A stretch of DNA of 64,000 nucleotides from Trichobilharzia szidati (lineage: Eukaryota; Platyhelminthes; Trematoda; Strigeidida; Schistosomatidae). The notes beneath the pieces are model-generated. The model was not told the origin of the DNA. It worked only from the letters and a program-made list of their open reading frames with translations, and did not search any database. Location: NCBI GenBank assembly GCA_944472155.2, contig OX235279.1:48085564-48149563 (forward strand), given 5' to 3'. The first letter of the stretch is position 1. Every line of letters starts with the position of its first letter. Positions 23,289-36,742 of this stretch are shown piece by piece. Made by a program: the position numbers and the translations under genes.

Positions 23289-23459
23289 TTTTTTGACTAC
23301 AGCTTGATTCCACAATTATGGAATTCTCAGCATGTGATATCGGTAGCCCAAATTTTACAGGTCGACCATTGATGTCAGGTGTGCATCGGTAGAGGGGTCG
23401 AACCCCGGACCATGTGCATGGTAGGCGAGAGTCCTAACCACTGTGCCACCGACGCACAG
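23289..23459 (-). mobile_element. tRNA-derived SINE, family A (D2)
   Basis: This is the D2 counterpart of the SINE at 1,468-1,640, with the same orientation and the same internal loss near the 3' end. The insertion therefore predates the block duplication. Confidence 0.8.
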
Positions 23460-26214
23460 ATTAAAAAACACAACAACACCCAAAAGAATAGGGATATGCT
23501 CATCGTATAGTAGTTAGATATTTGAAAACGATCTGCAGGAAGTTTTAGCCTTGGGTTTTGTGTTTCTTGACACGAAAAGCGTGTCTGCCATCTCGAAGGA
23601 ACTCATGCCCTCCATTCTGAGATTCAAATCCGCGTCATCCAGTGTTGCAATCAGAGACGTTACTACTAACCTATTTGGGTTGGTAATTGACCTCCTATAG
23701 GACTGTAATAGACACGTTCACTGAACAGTAGATACTAACTAATGCTATGCGTTTAGTCCTTCATTGGATGCAGACTCCGTAACAGAAATAATATGCTGAA
23801 TTGATGCAAGATGGTTGAAGGCAATTAGAAGGACTTCATCTAGGTTTCATGCTTATTAGCCCTGGTTTGGATCTCAGAACGGATATGAGTCCCTTCAAGA
23901 TTGCAGATACGCCTAGCTGACGAGTACTGACAAGCACGCGACGTAGACCCAAGGCTTCCTGCCGATTGCATTGGAGCATCTAAAACCAATTCAGAGTGCA
24001 CCATGACGATGTTCCACCCAGTATGATGATCACACTGTGCGCACTTGGCTGATAGAATTCAGTCTGCACCAATACCAAGGACTAAAGGATGCATGACATT
24101 AGTTAGTACTTAGTGTCCAATGAAAGTATTATTGTACAGCTCTTGACTTTTCGGTGCATATTTGCTTACTTACATACTTTCCTTTTGATTCTTGTTATTT
24201 GCTCTAATTGTTTGTATATTCACTTACCTTATAAGAAATAAAGTTTTGCATCGGTAGGCTACGGTTTTATTTTGTTTGTTCGTTCGTTTGTTTTTTGTTT
24301 TGTCTTTTTTTTTTTGCACGTAGAATAACAAATATTTTCATTGATATTTATTCACAGGAAAGTTTCCACCGGTTTTGGTGGCATAAACTTTCACTTGTGT
24401 TTTCTGTTGCTTGATTGTTTTCCAAGTAGGCATATTTCACATAGACAGTAGACAGTTTCCCACGATGTTATCGCATGTTCATATGTTGTTGTTGTGGTTG
24501 TTGTTGGTGTTTTCCTTTTCCATAGGGAGCTGCCGATTCTTTTGTTTTTATCTTTGGAAAAGTGTTCCACTAGATGACATTTACTGTGTGTATACCAACC
24601 TTCTTCATGTTTTCTTTTTGTTGTTGTTGTTGTTGTTGTAAGAAGACAACATTGTAGCAGAGTAGAACTCTGACAGGCACAGTAATAGTATACTGCATTG
24701 ATGTTCAGTGGTTGAAGGTAATTTGCAGGAAGCCGAGCCTTCATGCCTGTAGGCCATTGTCGGTGTTTTCAGTCAGTCAGAGACGTTACCATTGAGCTTT
24801 TCGGGCTTACTGCCGATTGTCGTCGACTCTCCTAGCATCAGTTCAGAGTGCACCACAATGGAGGAAACCACTTAGTGTATGATGATCACATTTCAAACTT
24901 GACTGACAGAATTCTGTGTGCAGCAACACCTTGAACACTAGACGCATAGGATTGCTTACTCATTAGTGACCTATCCTTGTATACAGCACACAGTGATGCA
25001 ATATTATTTACTGTGGTAGAGTCTCCAAGCACAATTGATTGTTTGCACTCAAATAAAAGTGATCAAACAACTTTTTGACTTGACTCATGCAGGTTTTTAC
25101 TGCTGGGCACTTCCTTCATTCTCATTCGTTTTCGGATTTTCTATGCTTGAAACATCAGTAGCGCATCATTCCTATTGCAAATGCATTAATTTGTGGAGTA
25201 GAAATTAAGTAGTCAGCGTCTTCCTTTCTGTTTCTACACCTGTCTGTATTAGGAGATGAAGGGATGGTGAAGTTTATAGAAAGTACGATGCATAAAAGCG
25301 GAAGTTTTTATCCCCTTACTCCTATAGTATTCGTTCTGTCTAGACCAAAAACAAATCAAGACATCAAATTGACAGTTCAAAATACGAGTTTCATTTCGGG
25401 ATGGAAACTGTAATATGACGGTGATTGCTCAGCTAGCGAGAGATCGTGCACGAATGACCGAACGTAATACAACAGCGTGCCAAATGGTGCAGATGCTTGA
25501 TCGCAGTAAAGCAGTAAAGGTCAGCATTCAGTGTTGAGTGATGAATGCTGTAGGCTAATAATTTTGGGGAATTATTTACCACTTTACCTTCTTTAAGAGT
25601 TTTACAGTGCTTCATCCTTCAACAGAGGTGTAGAATGCCTGACTTAAGTCCTTGAGACATTAATAGCTGATGATTATAGACTGTAGGAAATAGGACTCCA
25701 GGTTGTTGTTAAAAGCTGAGATACATTCACTGTCTATACACTCCCAGATTGATCAAACTCTAATTATTCTCCATGTAATTATTTCTTTCCCCCTTGCATT
25801 TCTGTTCATTACAGTTTCTTAGCGTTTGTTTTATGTATGGCAACTTAAACTATCTCACCTCTGTGCAAAGTTCTACGTGGAAAATTCAGTTTCAGAGCCT
25901 TCTGTACTGTTAATATTTAAAGGACAAATATTAGGACCTTACTTAACATTCTTATTACTGGGGAAATTCCGGTAACATTCCAACCCATGAACTCAGCCAC
26001 TAGAATTCTGTTGACCTGAATAGACAGAATGTTATGATCTATCGAAGACCTATCAATGATTATATGGTTAGATCTGTTGCTGGTGGGAGGGATGTCAGTT
26101 AAATTAGCGAAGCTAAATTGCCTGACTAAGTATAGAATCATTGACCACAATAAAATGAGAAGAAGCTCAGCTATTGCTATGCATGTACTGATTCAAAGGA
26201 AAAACTTATTTCTG

Positions 26215-27110
26215 CAGCTGCATACTTGAACACCACTGGAGTTACGTGGACGAAGATGGACCTCCGTCGATCGAGAGGTGCTGTGGCGATTTTTAGCCGT
26301 GATGGGAGTGCACATCGCACTAATCAAGCCACTCTACTCGAATTCATGCAGTCGTGGAAGACCTTATAGAGAGTTGCCATCTGAAGTGATGACAAACAGT
26401 GGTGTCTGTCAGGGAGGCATACTGTCCCATTTTTGTTTAATTTCATCAAAGGTGTACCAATAGAATTGACTGAGTTTAGCAACTTAGGGATTGACTTCCT
26501 GTCAGGGAAGAGTTTTTGTAATGTGTGGTAAGCGGATGATATTGTCCTCATATGTGAAGATGCTGACAAAATGCAGAATCTTATGAGTATCTTGAACGGA
26601 AATCTTCGAGTGTTTGGCATACTATTCGCTTCTGTCAAATGTAAGATGATGTTGCAAGACTGGTCTGCACCGACTCCTAGCTTAAAGGCAGGGAATGGAA
26701 TGGTTGAGCATGTTGACCACTTCACATATTTGGGAAGCTACATCAGCCTTAAAAAGACTGATTGTTAACGAAATCTCACCAGCGATACAAAAGGCGTGTT
26801 TGCCATTCTCCAACTTACTTCACTTTCGTGTAGACGTGATATCCGACTATCGATAAGAGGACGGGGGTGCACTGCGCATCAGTTCGCTGAGGGAAGATGT
26901 CGTCGAGAGTGGGAGATATCAAAATGATAGCTCCGTTTGACCACAGATTTTTGCGTTCCGTCTCCTATGTTAAATGGCAAAATATTGTGAGCAATATTGA
27001 TGTTAGGGGTAAAGTGTTAGCTAATGAGGCAAAAAGAATCAATAAAGTTGTGAAGCTACACGGATTAAGACGGCTTGAACACGTTTTCTGCATGCTGAGC
27101 GACTGCCTTC
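26215..27110 (+). pseudogene. RTE-type reverse transcriptase relic (D2)
   Basis: This copy of the relic at 4,385 lacks the SINE insertion. Its reading frame runs on past 27,100 as LPRRLIFSEKRIG. The same ADD motif and stop are present. The relic was therefore already dead before the duplication. Confidence 0.8.
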
Positions 27111-27631
27111 CTCGACGACTAATATTTTCTGAGAAAAGAATAGGTTGTTCAAGAGTTAGGAGTGACCAAAATCTAAACGTGTCATCAGTTCATGAAATCT
27201 GTGAATGTTGATTTGAGCCACGTAAGGAAGTATAGCCTGTCTGGATGGGGACAGCAGGATGCTAAAGCCCAGTGTTTTGAGACTATTGGTGATTTGGCTC
27301 GAAATCCTTGTCAACGGTTCAGGTGCATTCACTGTTTGCAATCTCCCAGACCCATCAAATCCTGAAGTTTTTCCCAGTTACTGCTCTTTCTCCTGAACAT
27401 TTCTATTAGTTATAGTTCTTTTGAGCTTATTTTTTTGATTACTTATGTGTGCTACATGAATTGTGACACTGTGAACTGTTGTACTTCTGTCTAGTGTTCT
27501 GTGTTGAAAGTCAGTCAGTCAGAAGGGTGATTCTAATAGCTAAATCTCTGTTCATCAAATTAACATCAGACCTTTATACCGAAGATAACGAAATAATGGT
27601 ATTGCTAAGATCAAATGATGAAATGAAACAA

Positions 27632-27673
<42 letters not shown>

Positions 27674-27674
<1 letters not shown>

Positions 27675-28065
27675 TCAAGTATTGGTTCGGTAGGGATTTT
27701 GTTTAATTGTATGGAGGATTTCCTCATGAGCTGACATCAGTTAGAGAACCCCTGGTAATCCTGAGAGTACTGGACAGATGTTTCGTCCTAGTTTGGGACT
27801 CTTCATCAGTACGCGCCCACCGGGATTCGAACCCAGGACCTTCTAGTTACAAAGCGAGCTCGTAGACCATTGAGCCACTGGGACCCGATCCAATTGTCCT
27901 TGAATTCTAACTTCTGCCAATTCACGACATAGCGCGACCATTTCGCAATGTCTTCTTAGATGAGTTACTGTCACATCTTCAACCTGCTGTACCCTACTGG
28001 TCACGGCTTCCCACTAGAACCCCAGGTTAACTGCCTGAATAGGGCCAGTCACTAGTGAGCATAAG
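27674..28065 (-). mobile_element. tRNA-Thr-like SINE with hammerhead-like core, family B (D2)
   Basis: This is the D2 counterpart of 5,999-6,390. CTGATGA is at 27,809-27,803 and GGACGAAA at 27,788-27,781. The short sequence after GAAA, which would form stem III, differs from D1 (catctg here, tagctg there). Confidence 0.7.
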
Positions 28066-28086
28066 ATTTTTTTCAAGTATTGGTTT

Positions 28087-28129
<43 letters not shown>

Positions 28130-28382
28130 TTTCTTTGCCTACTTTTCGTGTCTCCCATGTTTTGTCTCAACGCTGAATCATTTGATCTCTTTGACATCAA
28201 ATCTCTCTCCCTGCTATTTGATATTTGCATGCTGATGGATGTCTCTTTACATACTGCTGATAAATCTTATCAGTAGCTCACGCTACAGTTGTGCTTCATG
28301 ACTTTACCAATGCATATTTCACAAACTATATTTGCATATTTCTATTGAAAAAGCCTAATTGAAAATAATCTTTTGTTCATAA

Positions 28383-28578
28383 TCGGTGGCACAGTGGTTA
28401 GGACTCTCGCCGACCATGCACATGGTCCGAGGTTCGATCCCCTTCCGACGCACACCCGATATCTATGGTCGGCCTGCAAAATTTGGGCTACCGATATCCA
28501 TGCTGAAAATGCCATACTTGTACTGAAAATACGGTGTGGCATCAAGCTGTAATCAAAATAATAAAAAAAATTAAAAAA
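28383..28578 (+). mobile_element. tRNA-derived SINE, family A, present only in D2
   Basis: This is the best-preserved family A copy: A box tggcacagtgg, B box ggttcgatcc, full body and an A-rich tail running into (TA)n. It lies within about 370 bases of D2 (28,250-28,620) that are missing from D1 near 6,575, where (TA)n joins directly to the sequence starting ccaccatacc. Confidence 0.85.
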
Positions 28579-28579
28579 G

Positions 28580-28620
<41 letters not shown>

Positions 28621-28779
28621 TCCACCATACCCTTTGGCACTAAACACATGTTTAATCTTAGAAAATGACAGATATATACTTTTGGACAAATGTAAACAAT
28701 AATTTGTGTTCGGAGGGTACTTTTTTCATTATATGATATTTTCATTAAATTACTGTGAATAACATATTACCCTAGAGTC

Positions 28780-28816
<37 letters not shown>

Positions 28817-29020
28817 TGTAACGACAGAAGGCAAGAGTCAGGCAACAGATCATTTATTAAGGAAATCAACGCATATTTTTATATGTTTTCATGTACATTA
28901 CTATGGATATGTAAACAAACAAACACAGTCTTCCGATTGGTTGTTTCTCACGTCAAATCTTGGGAACGTAAATATTGACGTAAATTACTGTCTACCAATT
29001 TGGCTAGTAGACAGCTTTCA

Positions 29021-29023
<3 letters not shown>
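28817..29023 (+). mobile_element. Candidate solo LTR, internally deleted (D2)
   Basis: This is the D2 counterpart of 6,792-7,000. The start TGTAACGACAG is intact. The last two bases of the element are lost into (TA)n. It has the same internal deletion as D1. Confidence 0.65.
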
Positions 29024-29055
<32 letters not shown>

Positions 29056-29599
29056 GTAGCGTATTCAAATATGTAGAGAGTCGTTGGCAGAAGACTATGC
29101 AGTTTGCAACCGTTATGCAATTATGGCTACTGGTTGGGATGTTTAACTCCATGCTGGAGTGGACAAAAGGTCTAAGATTCTTGGTTGACCAGGTTTCTAC
29201 TCTTAACGTCTACAATCAGTGTTTCCATTTTTACTGTATTCTGTGACTTTTATTCTTAACAGAAAATCAACGCGATGTATTTGTTTCTTTATTTCTTATT
29301 ATCTTTTTTAAATTGTAAGCATTTAACAGAGCTCTAATGACTTTTAAAGTGTTAAATAGGCGGGGAATATCAGTAGCCAGAAACAACTAGCTTTTGTAGG
29401 TCGCGTGTAACGCATGCGCATAACGGCTGTCTACCTTTATAATGTGTGAGCCTGAGTAGAAGTGCATTGTGCAAATACATGTATCCTTATTATTGAATCT
29501 TGTCAGTCAGTTATCATCAATATCTTTCAACACCTCAAGAGTTGGTTGCTGCTTCTTCGATACCTGTTTAATTAGAAGTAGTCTTTAAACCTTGCTTAC

Positions 29600-29830
29600 A
29601 CTTGGCAGACTGATGCGTTCAAATTGAGATTGAGTAGCGAACTACCTCATTCAGTTAGTGATCAGTACGCGTGCTGGAAATGATGTACTGATGAAGAGTC
29701 CCTCACTAGGACAAAACAGCTGTCCATTACTCCCTGCAGGTTTTCCAATGGTTCTCGAACCGATATCAGCTCCTGATGAAATCCTGTAACTCATCAATCA
29801 AATCCCTACAAACCAATACTTGAATACCGA
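29600..29830 (+). mobile_element. SINE family B 3' half with mutated core (D2)
   Basis: This is the D2 copy of 7,560-7,790. The ggacaaaacagctg segment is shared, so the core mutation predates the duplication. Confidence 0.6.
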
Positions 29831-30205
29831 TAACTGTGTTTGCTTGTAAACTCCTGTCATATGGATAAATTATGCCTATGAATTAAAAACGCCCTAAGAT
29901 TTGACATTCATGTTCGTTTGTCAATCTTAGACTGTACACATTTTCGCTATTTAATGTTTCTGTATCTTTTCTTTTTTGTTTGTTTACTGCCTGACCCCTC
30001 CCTCTGATATCTATCTCGACATAGTGAAAATATTTCATTGATAAGATATGCAGAAGGTATGCATAACAAGTGGAGAATCGGTCAGTGTAATGGGAATGAT
30101 TCATTACATTGATGAATAGTGTGCTTAAGATATTAATAAACAGTGAAACGCTGTCATGATAATATTTCAAACTTCTTGGCTATTTGAAATTTCGTGGTAT
30201 TTCTG

Positions 30206-30512
30206 AAATTAGGGTGGTGGCCACATTGCAAGCTTGACTGATAGACCTCAGTCTGCAGCGAAGATAGGACTAGACACATTACACTAGTTACTGACTAGTG
30301 TGCAATCAAAAATATCCAATACAGTCCTACACGAGGTCAATCGCGAGGCTGAATAGCTTAGTGGTAACGTCTCTGACTGCAGCAATGGGTGGTACGGGTT
30401 CTAGTCTCAGAAGGGACATGAGTTCCTTCAAGATTGCAGATGAGTACCAACTAGCACGCAACCTAGTTCCAAGTCTTCCTGCCGATTGCCTCCAACCAAC
30501 TAATTAGGGGAT
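30206..30512 (+). mobile_element. tRNA-derived SINE family C (D2)
   Basis: This is the D2 counterpart of 8,164-8,468. The A box is conserved and the B box region reads gggttctagtctc, so the promoter here is damaged. Confidence 0.6.
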
Positions 30513-32960
30513 TTTCTTAGTGCGAAGCGAAATGGATGGTAGTTTCTTGCCCACACTGTTATATACATTCCTTTCCGTAAGTATACATATTGTGATCAAC
30601 TTGAAGAATATTGCAGAACCCAAAGGAGATGTGACGGTATTTAGAAATCCAAAGGAATCTGGAATTATAATACACTGTTAACTGGATTTGTTCGACTGTA
30701 ACACTTGGTGAAAGACAGCCGAATAACACATATTAGCGGATCAAGTTTGTTTGATTTCCGATTATGAGCGAGTCTTCGAGATTTAATATGGTTCGGACAG
30801 ATCAATTCTCGAAACAGGGATGTAAGGCGTTAATTTTCGAATAACTAAGGGAACTCGGTGAATCATGTTACTTGACTAACAACAGTTACAATGATTTCCT
30901 GATTAGGCATGTCGATTCTGGTAAACGTTCTGCAGTGAAGCTCGACAGCACTAGAATCCTATACAGTATCAAGAGACGAATGATATGTTGTGATAACTAG
31001 TGGTCGAATTCCTAAAATCATTGCACATAGCATTCTAAGTGTTATGTGAATAGAACTTGGGCACTGTGTTGGAGTATAATAATGACAATTATGATAATAA
31101 TAATCTGCTTTCTTCCAAAATGTTACTTATAATACAGAATGGAATTGTCAGCATTTATCACAATATTGCTTCTAGTTTACTCAAAATGTCAATAAAATTA
31201 ACCACTGCAATTTGTCCACATTTACAGTAGGGTTGAGGTCAAAAATGTGCAAAGTACAAGGTGAGAATACCAACTCAAATGATAATAGTAACAGTGGATT
31301 TGTTTCAAACAGTATTGTCGATACAGTTTGGAAATTCTGGTATATTTTGGACTATTGAATTTAATGTTCTCTTGATATAGCACGGTGAAGGGAAAAGCAA
31401 AATATAACAATTATTACAGACCTTAAATGATGTCTACACTTATGAGAAAATAAACAGACAAAAAATGAGAGGATTATAAATATAATAATAATAATAATAA
31501 CAGAACCCTTGATGTGATAAGGGTGGAGAAGATTGTTTATTCACTAGTTCTGAGAAGGTTAGTTAGCTCCTACCTGACAGTATTTTCATCACATAAAATA
31601 CGTGCCAAATATGGTGTAGTGGAAGTTGTGTACTTACACGTGCGTGCATCAAGTCTTCTGAAATGACTTCTCGTTTTACCTGAAGAGACACAAGCTGAAA
31701 GCTGCAGGTAAAATCTGACAAAATTCCTTTAGCAAATTTATGGCCTGAAATCAAGTGCATATTAAACTACGCTGCAGCAGTCCTTACTTAACGCAATTCA
31801 CCTATGTACCAAATAATTCAGTAGTCTAACCTGTCTAACCTGTAAGTACTGACGACAAAAACTCAGACTGAAAAGACTTGGTTATCAGACAAAAAGCACT
31901 CACGTGCGCCGTATATTGAAGATAATTGAAGGTGAAGATTATCCATGGAAAGAGGCCTACAATGTATCTGACAGATATGGCTTTATTAAAAACTAAAGGA
32001 GTGTGCTTATAGAGAGGTCAAGGCAAAAGCGCGAAATGGCTGAACGCTCTTACCGAGATTGATTTGTCATACTCTGCTAAATTTTCAGTTTCTGTGATGT
32101 TGTAGGTGCACTTGGTATGTCCACTTGAAGCTTCATACCATCCGTCAAGGGTTCTTGAAGCTGCTTTATGCTTGAGTGGAGTTCACTTATTCGTCATAAT
32201 TTCGAATTTGTTTGCCTTGAATATGCGGTGTGGGTGTTAGGTCCACCTTATACTTTTGCAGTACAGATTATTTCTGCTCATTGTTAGAAGATATCGAAAA
32301 TGTTAAGACCTCTAGTTGTTTTAAGCAAGGATTATGTCAATTGTTTATTGGTATGCAAGTGTACAAGCGCACCTTACTTGCACTTACTTGGACTTTGTCG
32401 CAAAAGCGGATGTAGTTTGCGCGAATTCGTATGTTTCACAATTGTGATACACAGCAAACATGAGGATTTTAGGGTAAAGAGCAATCTGCAAGATGCACGT
32501 GTTGACAGGCTGTAAGAGGAGCTTTTTGGCAAATTTATTTGATGAGGTCTCACAGGACTATTTGCCGTATGGCATTGTGAGGCATTATCAAATAAATTTA
32601 CTCAATGATGAGGCATTCTCAGTGATTTGGGCAGTCAACCAATCATCAATTGACTCTCAGTTCTCAAAAGTTCCCAACTAAATTCTCAGTCCTGGTTTCA
32701 GTGACTCCAGGTGTTTGCCAACAATCACAAATAGTCAGTGACTCGAGGTCCATCATATTTGAAATTAGTTTCTTCACGAACCAATATCAGTGTAGCAAAC
32801 ATCCCAAATCGTTGTAGGAAGTTATGTATCAGCAGAAGTTGTCGGTCGAGCTTATCAAATGTTGGCTGGTCAATGTTTGAAGGGTGACCAGCATTTCGTT
32901 CCTAAAATTCCATTGTTAATTCGACAACATCTTTTGTCGTCAAGAATTAGTTTGTTTCAA

Positions 32961-33191
32961 GAGTGACCACAGATTTGTATGAGTCGGAGAACCAACGGAA
33001 ACCAGATAGCACTGGAGAGCCTTTTCGTCCTGGTTTCGTACTCTTTGACAGTACGTACCCACCGCGGTTCGGACTCAGCTCCTTCCAGTTGTAAGGCAGA
33101 CTCGTATGCGTCTCAGACACTGAGACTCGATTCACTGGCCCATGATTTCCAACTACCACCAATTCGTGATCTTAGAGCGACCAACAGCCAT
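32961..33191 (-). repeat. Degenerate SINE family B copy (D2)
   Basis: This is the D2 counterpart of 10,930-11,160, with few differences from it. Confidence 0.5.
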
Positions 33192-34479
33192 CTTTTCTTG
33201 TCAGAAATATTGTGCATGAATATAATGTTTCCTATATCTGGCGAACCGTGTCTCTTTCTTACCTAGTTGGACATCAGCAATTGTGTAAACGCCATCATCT
33301 TCAAGATGGAAATTTCCAGCTGTGCATGTCACAAAATGTGAGATGGATCATGATTTGAAATACACGTATGGTATAACTGACAGACAGAGCAATTAAGCGT
33401 AGAAGCAGTGCACTTTTTTCTCACTCACTCGGAAGAGAGTGGACACAGAAAGCAAGTTCTATCCGAGCTTACTGATATATCGTGTTTGCTCTAATCTGCC
33501 TTCAGTTGTTTGATTGATTACGTGAGTGGCTATCAGCATGGATTTGGTGGAGAATGATCTACTGAAAGGAAATATATACAGTCACTAGGGTTAGCGTGGA
33601 CTACAAAAGAACCAAATCATAATCAGTCAATGACAGAACCATGGGTGTAGACGCTTAACTACCCCTAGGTCGCTCAATGTGGACAATTGTCTCTTGTCTT
33701 TCAGGTGACATATATGAATTCGAAGTTTTCACTACTGGACCCATTCAAAAGGCGAATCTGTTAATATATATATATTGACATATACACATTTAGTTTGATT
33801 GATTACCTCGTTGCCATTAGCAGCCAAGACAAAAACATGTATTCTATGGATGTAACCTCCTCATTTACTACTGTGCCTTCAGTGAAAGCAATTAACACTT
33901 CACGTGATTATTTTGCTACGCGCACAGTTTATTAACCCCAGTTCGTCTTCCTCACACAATTGATTTATTGCTTCTATTGTTCCAATGATGTACGGTTCTC
34001 AATTCAAGGTGATTATTGATTGGCCGTGTTGCTGTGGAAACTCCGTTGTAGCTATTTTTAGCAGATATTTTTATATCTCACATCTCCAGCATCCCTAAAG
34101 ATTTTGTAGAAAATGTTCATCCTTTTACAAGATGCGTGCTTGATATTCATTCTAGTTGACATTTCTCGCTCTTCCACTTGAATTTCAGATCGAATTAACG
34201 AATCGCAAAGTAGAATATTACTTGCATGCACAGGAGATAGAGATAATTACATTAGTCTGCTAGATATGCTGATTGGTCGATAGCTTGGTGGATCGGCATA
34301 ACCATCTATTTTGCGAAATCCAACTGTCCACTTCAATGCGAAAGAGTCCAGATTAGTTGACTCTTTGATATTCTGCGGTCAAAAGGAGTTTGTATGCAGC
34401 TAACATTGGGATAATCGGGACACTTTAAGCCGTATATCTGTCTAGGTTTTGAGAAAATCTGAAAATTGATGTTGCATCC

Positions 34480-34715
34480 CACTCTACCAAACAATTAAAA
34501 TGTGTATGTGGTCAGAGATGCATAGGGAGAACTCATCAACCTCTGCAAGTAAAGGCTTCACAGAATATTACTTAGTGATTTAAGAAGCAGATCGCATCCA
34601 CTGAACTCATTAGTGCTGAGAAGAGACGGTGAAGCTCGTGCACCAGGAAGTATATTATAGATGCAAGTCATACAATTGATGCTCATACGTCTTTTAACTT
34701 CAATCCAACTGCGAA
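34480..34715 (+). pseudogene. Penelope-like GIY-YIG relic (D2)
   Basis: This is the D2 counterpart of 12,480-12,720, with the same CVCGQRCIGRTHQ segment and the same early stop. Confidence 0.6.
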
Positions 34716-35435
34716 ATCTCACTGTTTTCATTTGTCAACTGACGACTGTAGGCAGATGTTATTACTCTTCAAGCATATATCATATCTGTCAACAGTACAG
34801 CATAATTTATATTTTCTCTTGCTCTTTGAAACCATTCACTGCGCAAACAAGAGAGAGAGAGACAGAGATACTGAGTTACTGGAAAGTACTCCTTCCTCCT
34901 ACTATTAATTGTAGGTGCATGTCACATACATTGTTGTGTTATATTCATCCATTCTCCTCTCGCCCTCCTCCATCTCTCTCTCTCACTACCACTACCTCAC
35001 TCACTGTCTACCTTCAAGGGAACCACTGTAGAGCTCAAAGTGATGATTTTGTACATTTTTTTTGTCGAGTGACAAAAACGACAACTTTCATATATCTTTT
35101 GCTTTAATTGACATCTTTGTTTAAGAGGTCGACTTTTCGCTACTTTGAAATACACATTTCCTTGGTTGATGCTACGTCTTCTTGCTCTCCACAACTACTC
35201 GTGTGCCAATACGGAGTCTTTACTGCTTACTTCGGAATTCTCAGGAACCGTCACATGCTCATCCAAAGCGTATTCAACCATCCCTTCAGAGACTTCAGGA
35301 GTGGAGTCAAATATCCTCGAAACCTACCCATTTGTTGTACCGCTGGATTATATAAATTGAATTGTGCAATTTCGACTTAGACCTAATCGCAAGTAATTGC
35401 GATTTTGTAGGAAGTACTTACCCTAACAGTCGTAC

Positions 35436-35738
35436 TGTCGTGAGAGCTGGCTGCTAGCCAAAGTTCGTAGACAGTAATTGACGTCAATGTTTATGTCCCC
35501 AATATTGGTGGTGAGAAAAAGAGAACAAGGCTTTGCGTGGGCGGATACAGTTAGCATATGGATGATCTGACACAGCCACAAAGAGATGCAAGGTCAACTT
35601 TCTGTGAGAAACAACCAATCAAAAGACTGTATTTTCTACGAACAATAATCTACAATAATGTACATTGAAATCTATAAATATGTGTTGATTTTCCTTAATG
35701 AACGATCTGTTGCCTGGCCCTTGTCTTCTGTTGTTACA
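35436..35738 (-). mobile_element. Candidate solo LTR, full length (D2)
   Basis: This is the D2 counterpart of 13,444-13,746, with both GTAC flanks kept. Confidence 0.65.
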
Positions 35739-36258
35739 GTACTATACAGTCTGAATAAGCTAACTAATTTGCCCTATTTATTTATTTTATTTATATTTAT
35801 TTATTTTGCCCCCTTTATATGACAACTGAGTTTAGTGTTTAGTCCACGTCAGGCTCACCACAGTGATTTATTAGTTTCATTATTATTATTATTATTATTA
35901 TTATCAGGATTATTTTCTTCACTGTGTTGACTCACCTCATATTACATTGTAATTGTAGCATCAGGCAGCTGGTTCACATTCAGTCAACCTGTATGAATGC
36001 TTCCAGCTTAGCAGTTGGGAACACTTTAATATTATCGTTATTATAATTATCATTAGCATCATTTTTGTCCTTGTAATTACTACTTTCACTGTATTGAGTC
36101 ATCACTGCATGAAATTGTGTTTATCGATTTCGTATACACTTCACTATGTGTTATCAACATACATATGTACATTGTAAGTAGTCATTTACTTTTCGATGAA
36201 TATCGCTCACTAATGAAAAATATCTTCACATGATCTCCGCCAACCCAACCAATCATCA

Positions 36259-36742
36259 CCCCAATTCAGCCAACATACTGACTAAAGTACGACAAATACA
36301 TATGAAATCAAAATGAACCTGGACATGAATGCGGAGTACTTTTTTGCATAATTTCCCATCAAATGTGTACAGTAGAAGTGTGTTTGTAGAGCTAATGAAA
36401 CTGCCAGTAGAAGTAGACTTTTCAAATCAATTGGTAACAAAATAAATTGTAAAGTTAAATATCGGGAAGTGAAAGGTGATTAAAATTGCAAATTAGTCTT
36501 ACGTGATCTAGAAATATTAAGTGATGAATAGAGTTAAGGAATTATTACTATTATTATCATTATTGCTTTTGTGGTTTTTATTGTTGTTCATAAAACCTTG
36601 ATCACTTGGAAATAAGAGTATTGTTCATAGGAGTAAAAGGCTCAGAATATGCACAAAGTATATTTTATAGTTAGGGAATTGAAAAGAAGGAAGGAGAAAA
36701 GCAATGTAGTCATATGGATTACATATGGACTTATTGTCAAAG
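36259..36742. other. Unique sequence at the right edge of D2
   Basis: No gene is recognised. (TTA)n-like runs are near 36,545. It differs from the sequence after D1 (14,261), so it marks the edge of the duplicated block. Confidence 0.5.

Larger units (their letters stand above)
21806..36258 (+). repeat. Segmental duplication, copy D2
   Basis: This is the second copy of the 1-14,260 block, in the same orientation. The offset is 21,805 at the left edge and 21,998 at the right, so D2 has gained about 190 bases net. Counterparts are: NTR-like exon 21,955; minus SINE 23,289; RT relic 26,215; hammerhead SINE 27,674; truncated LTR 28,817; tRNA-like SINE 30,206; PLE relic 34,480; LTR 35,436. The left edge lies inside continuous sequence with no obvious element end. 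The right edge is shared with D1 at the bases before 36,259. Confidence 0.95.

Noticed and set aside
35145..35360. Ser/Thr-rich frame in D2 (YSCANTESLLLTSEFSG)
   Set aside because: D1 has a stop in the same frame after SGVE, and overlapping frames are equally open. No family recognised.
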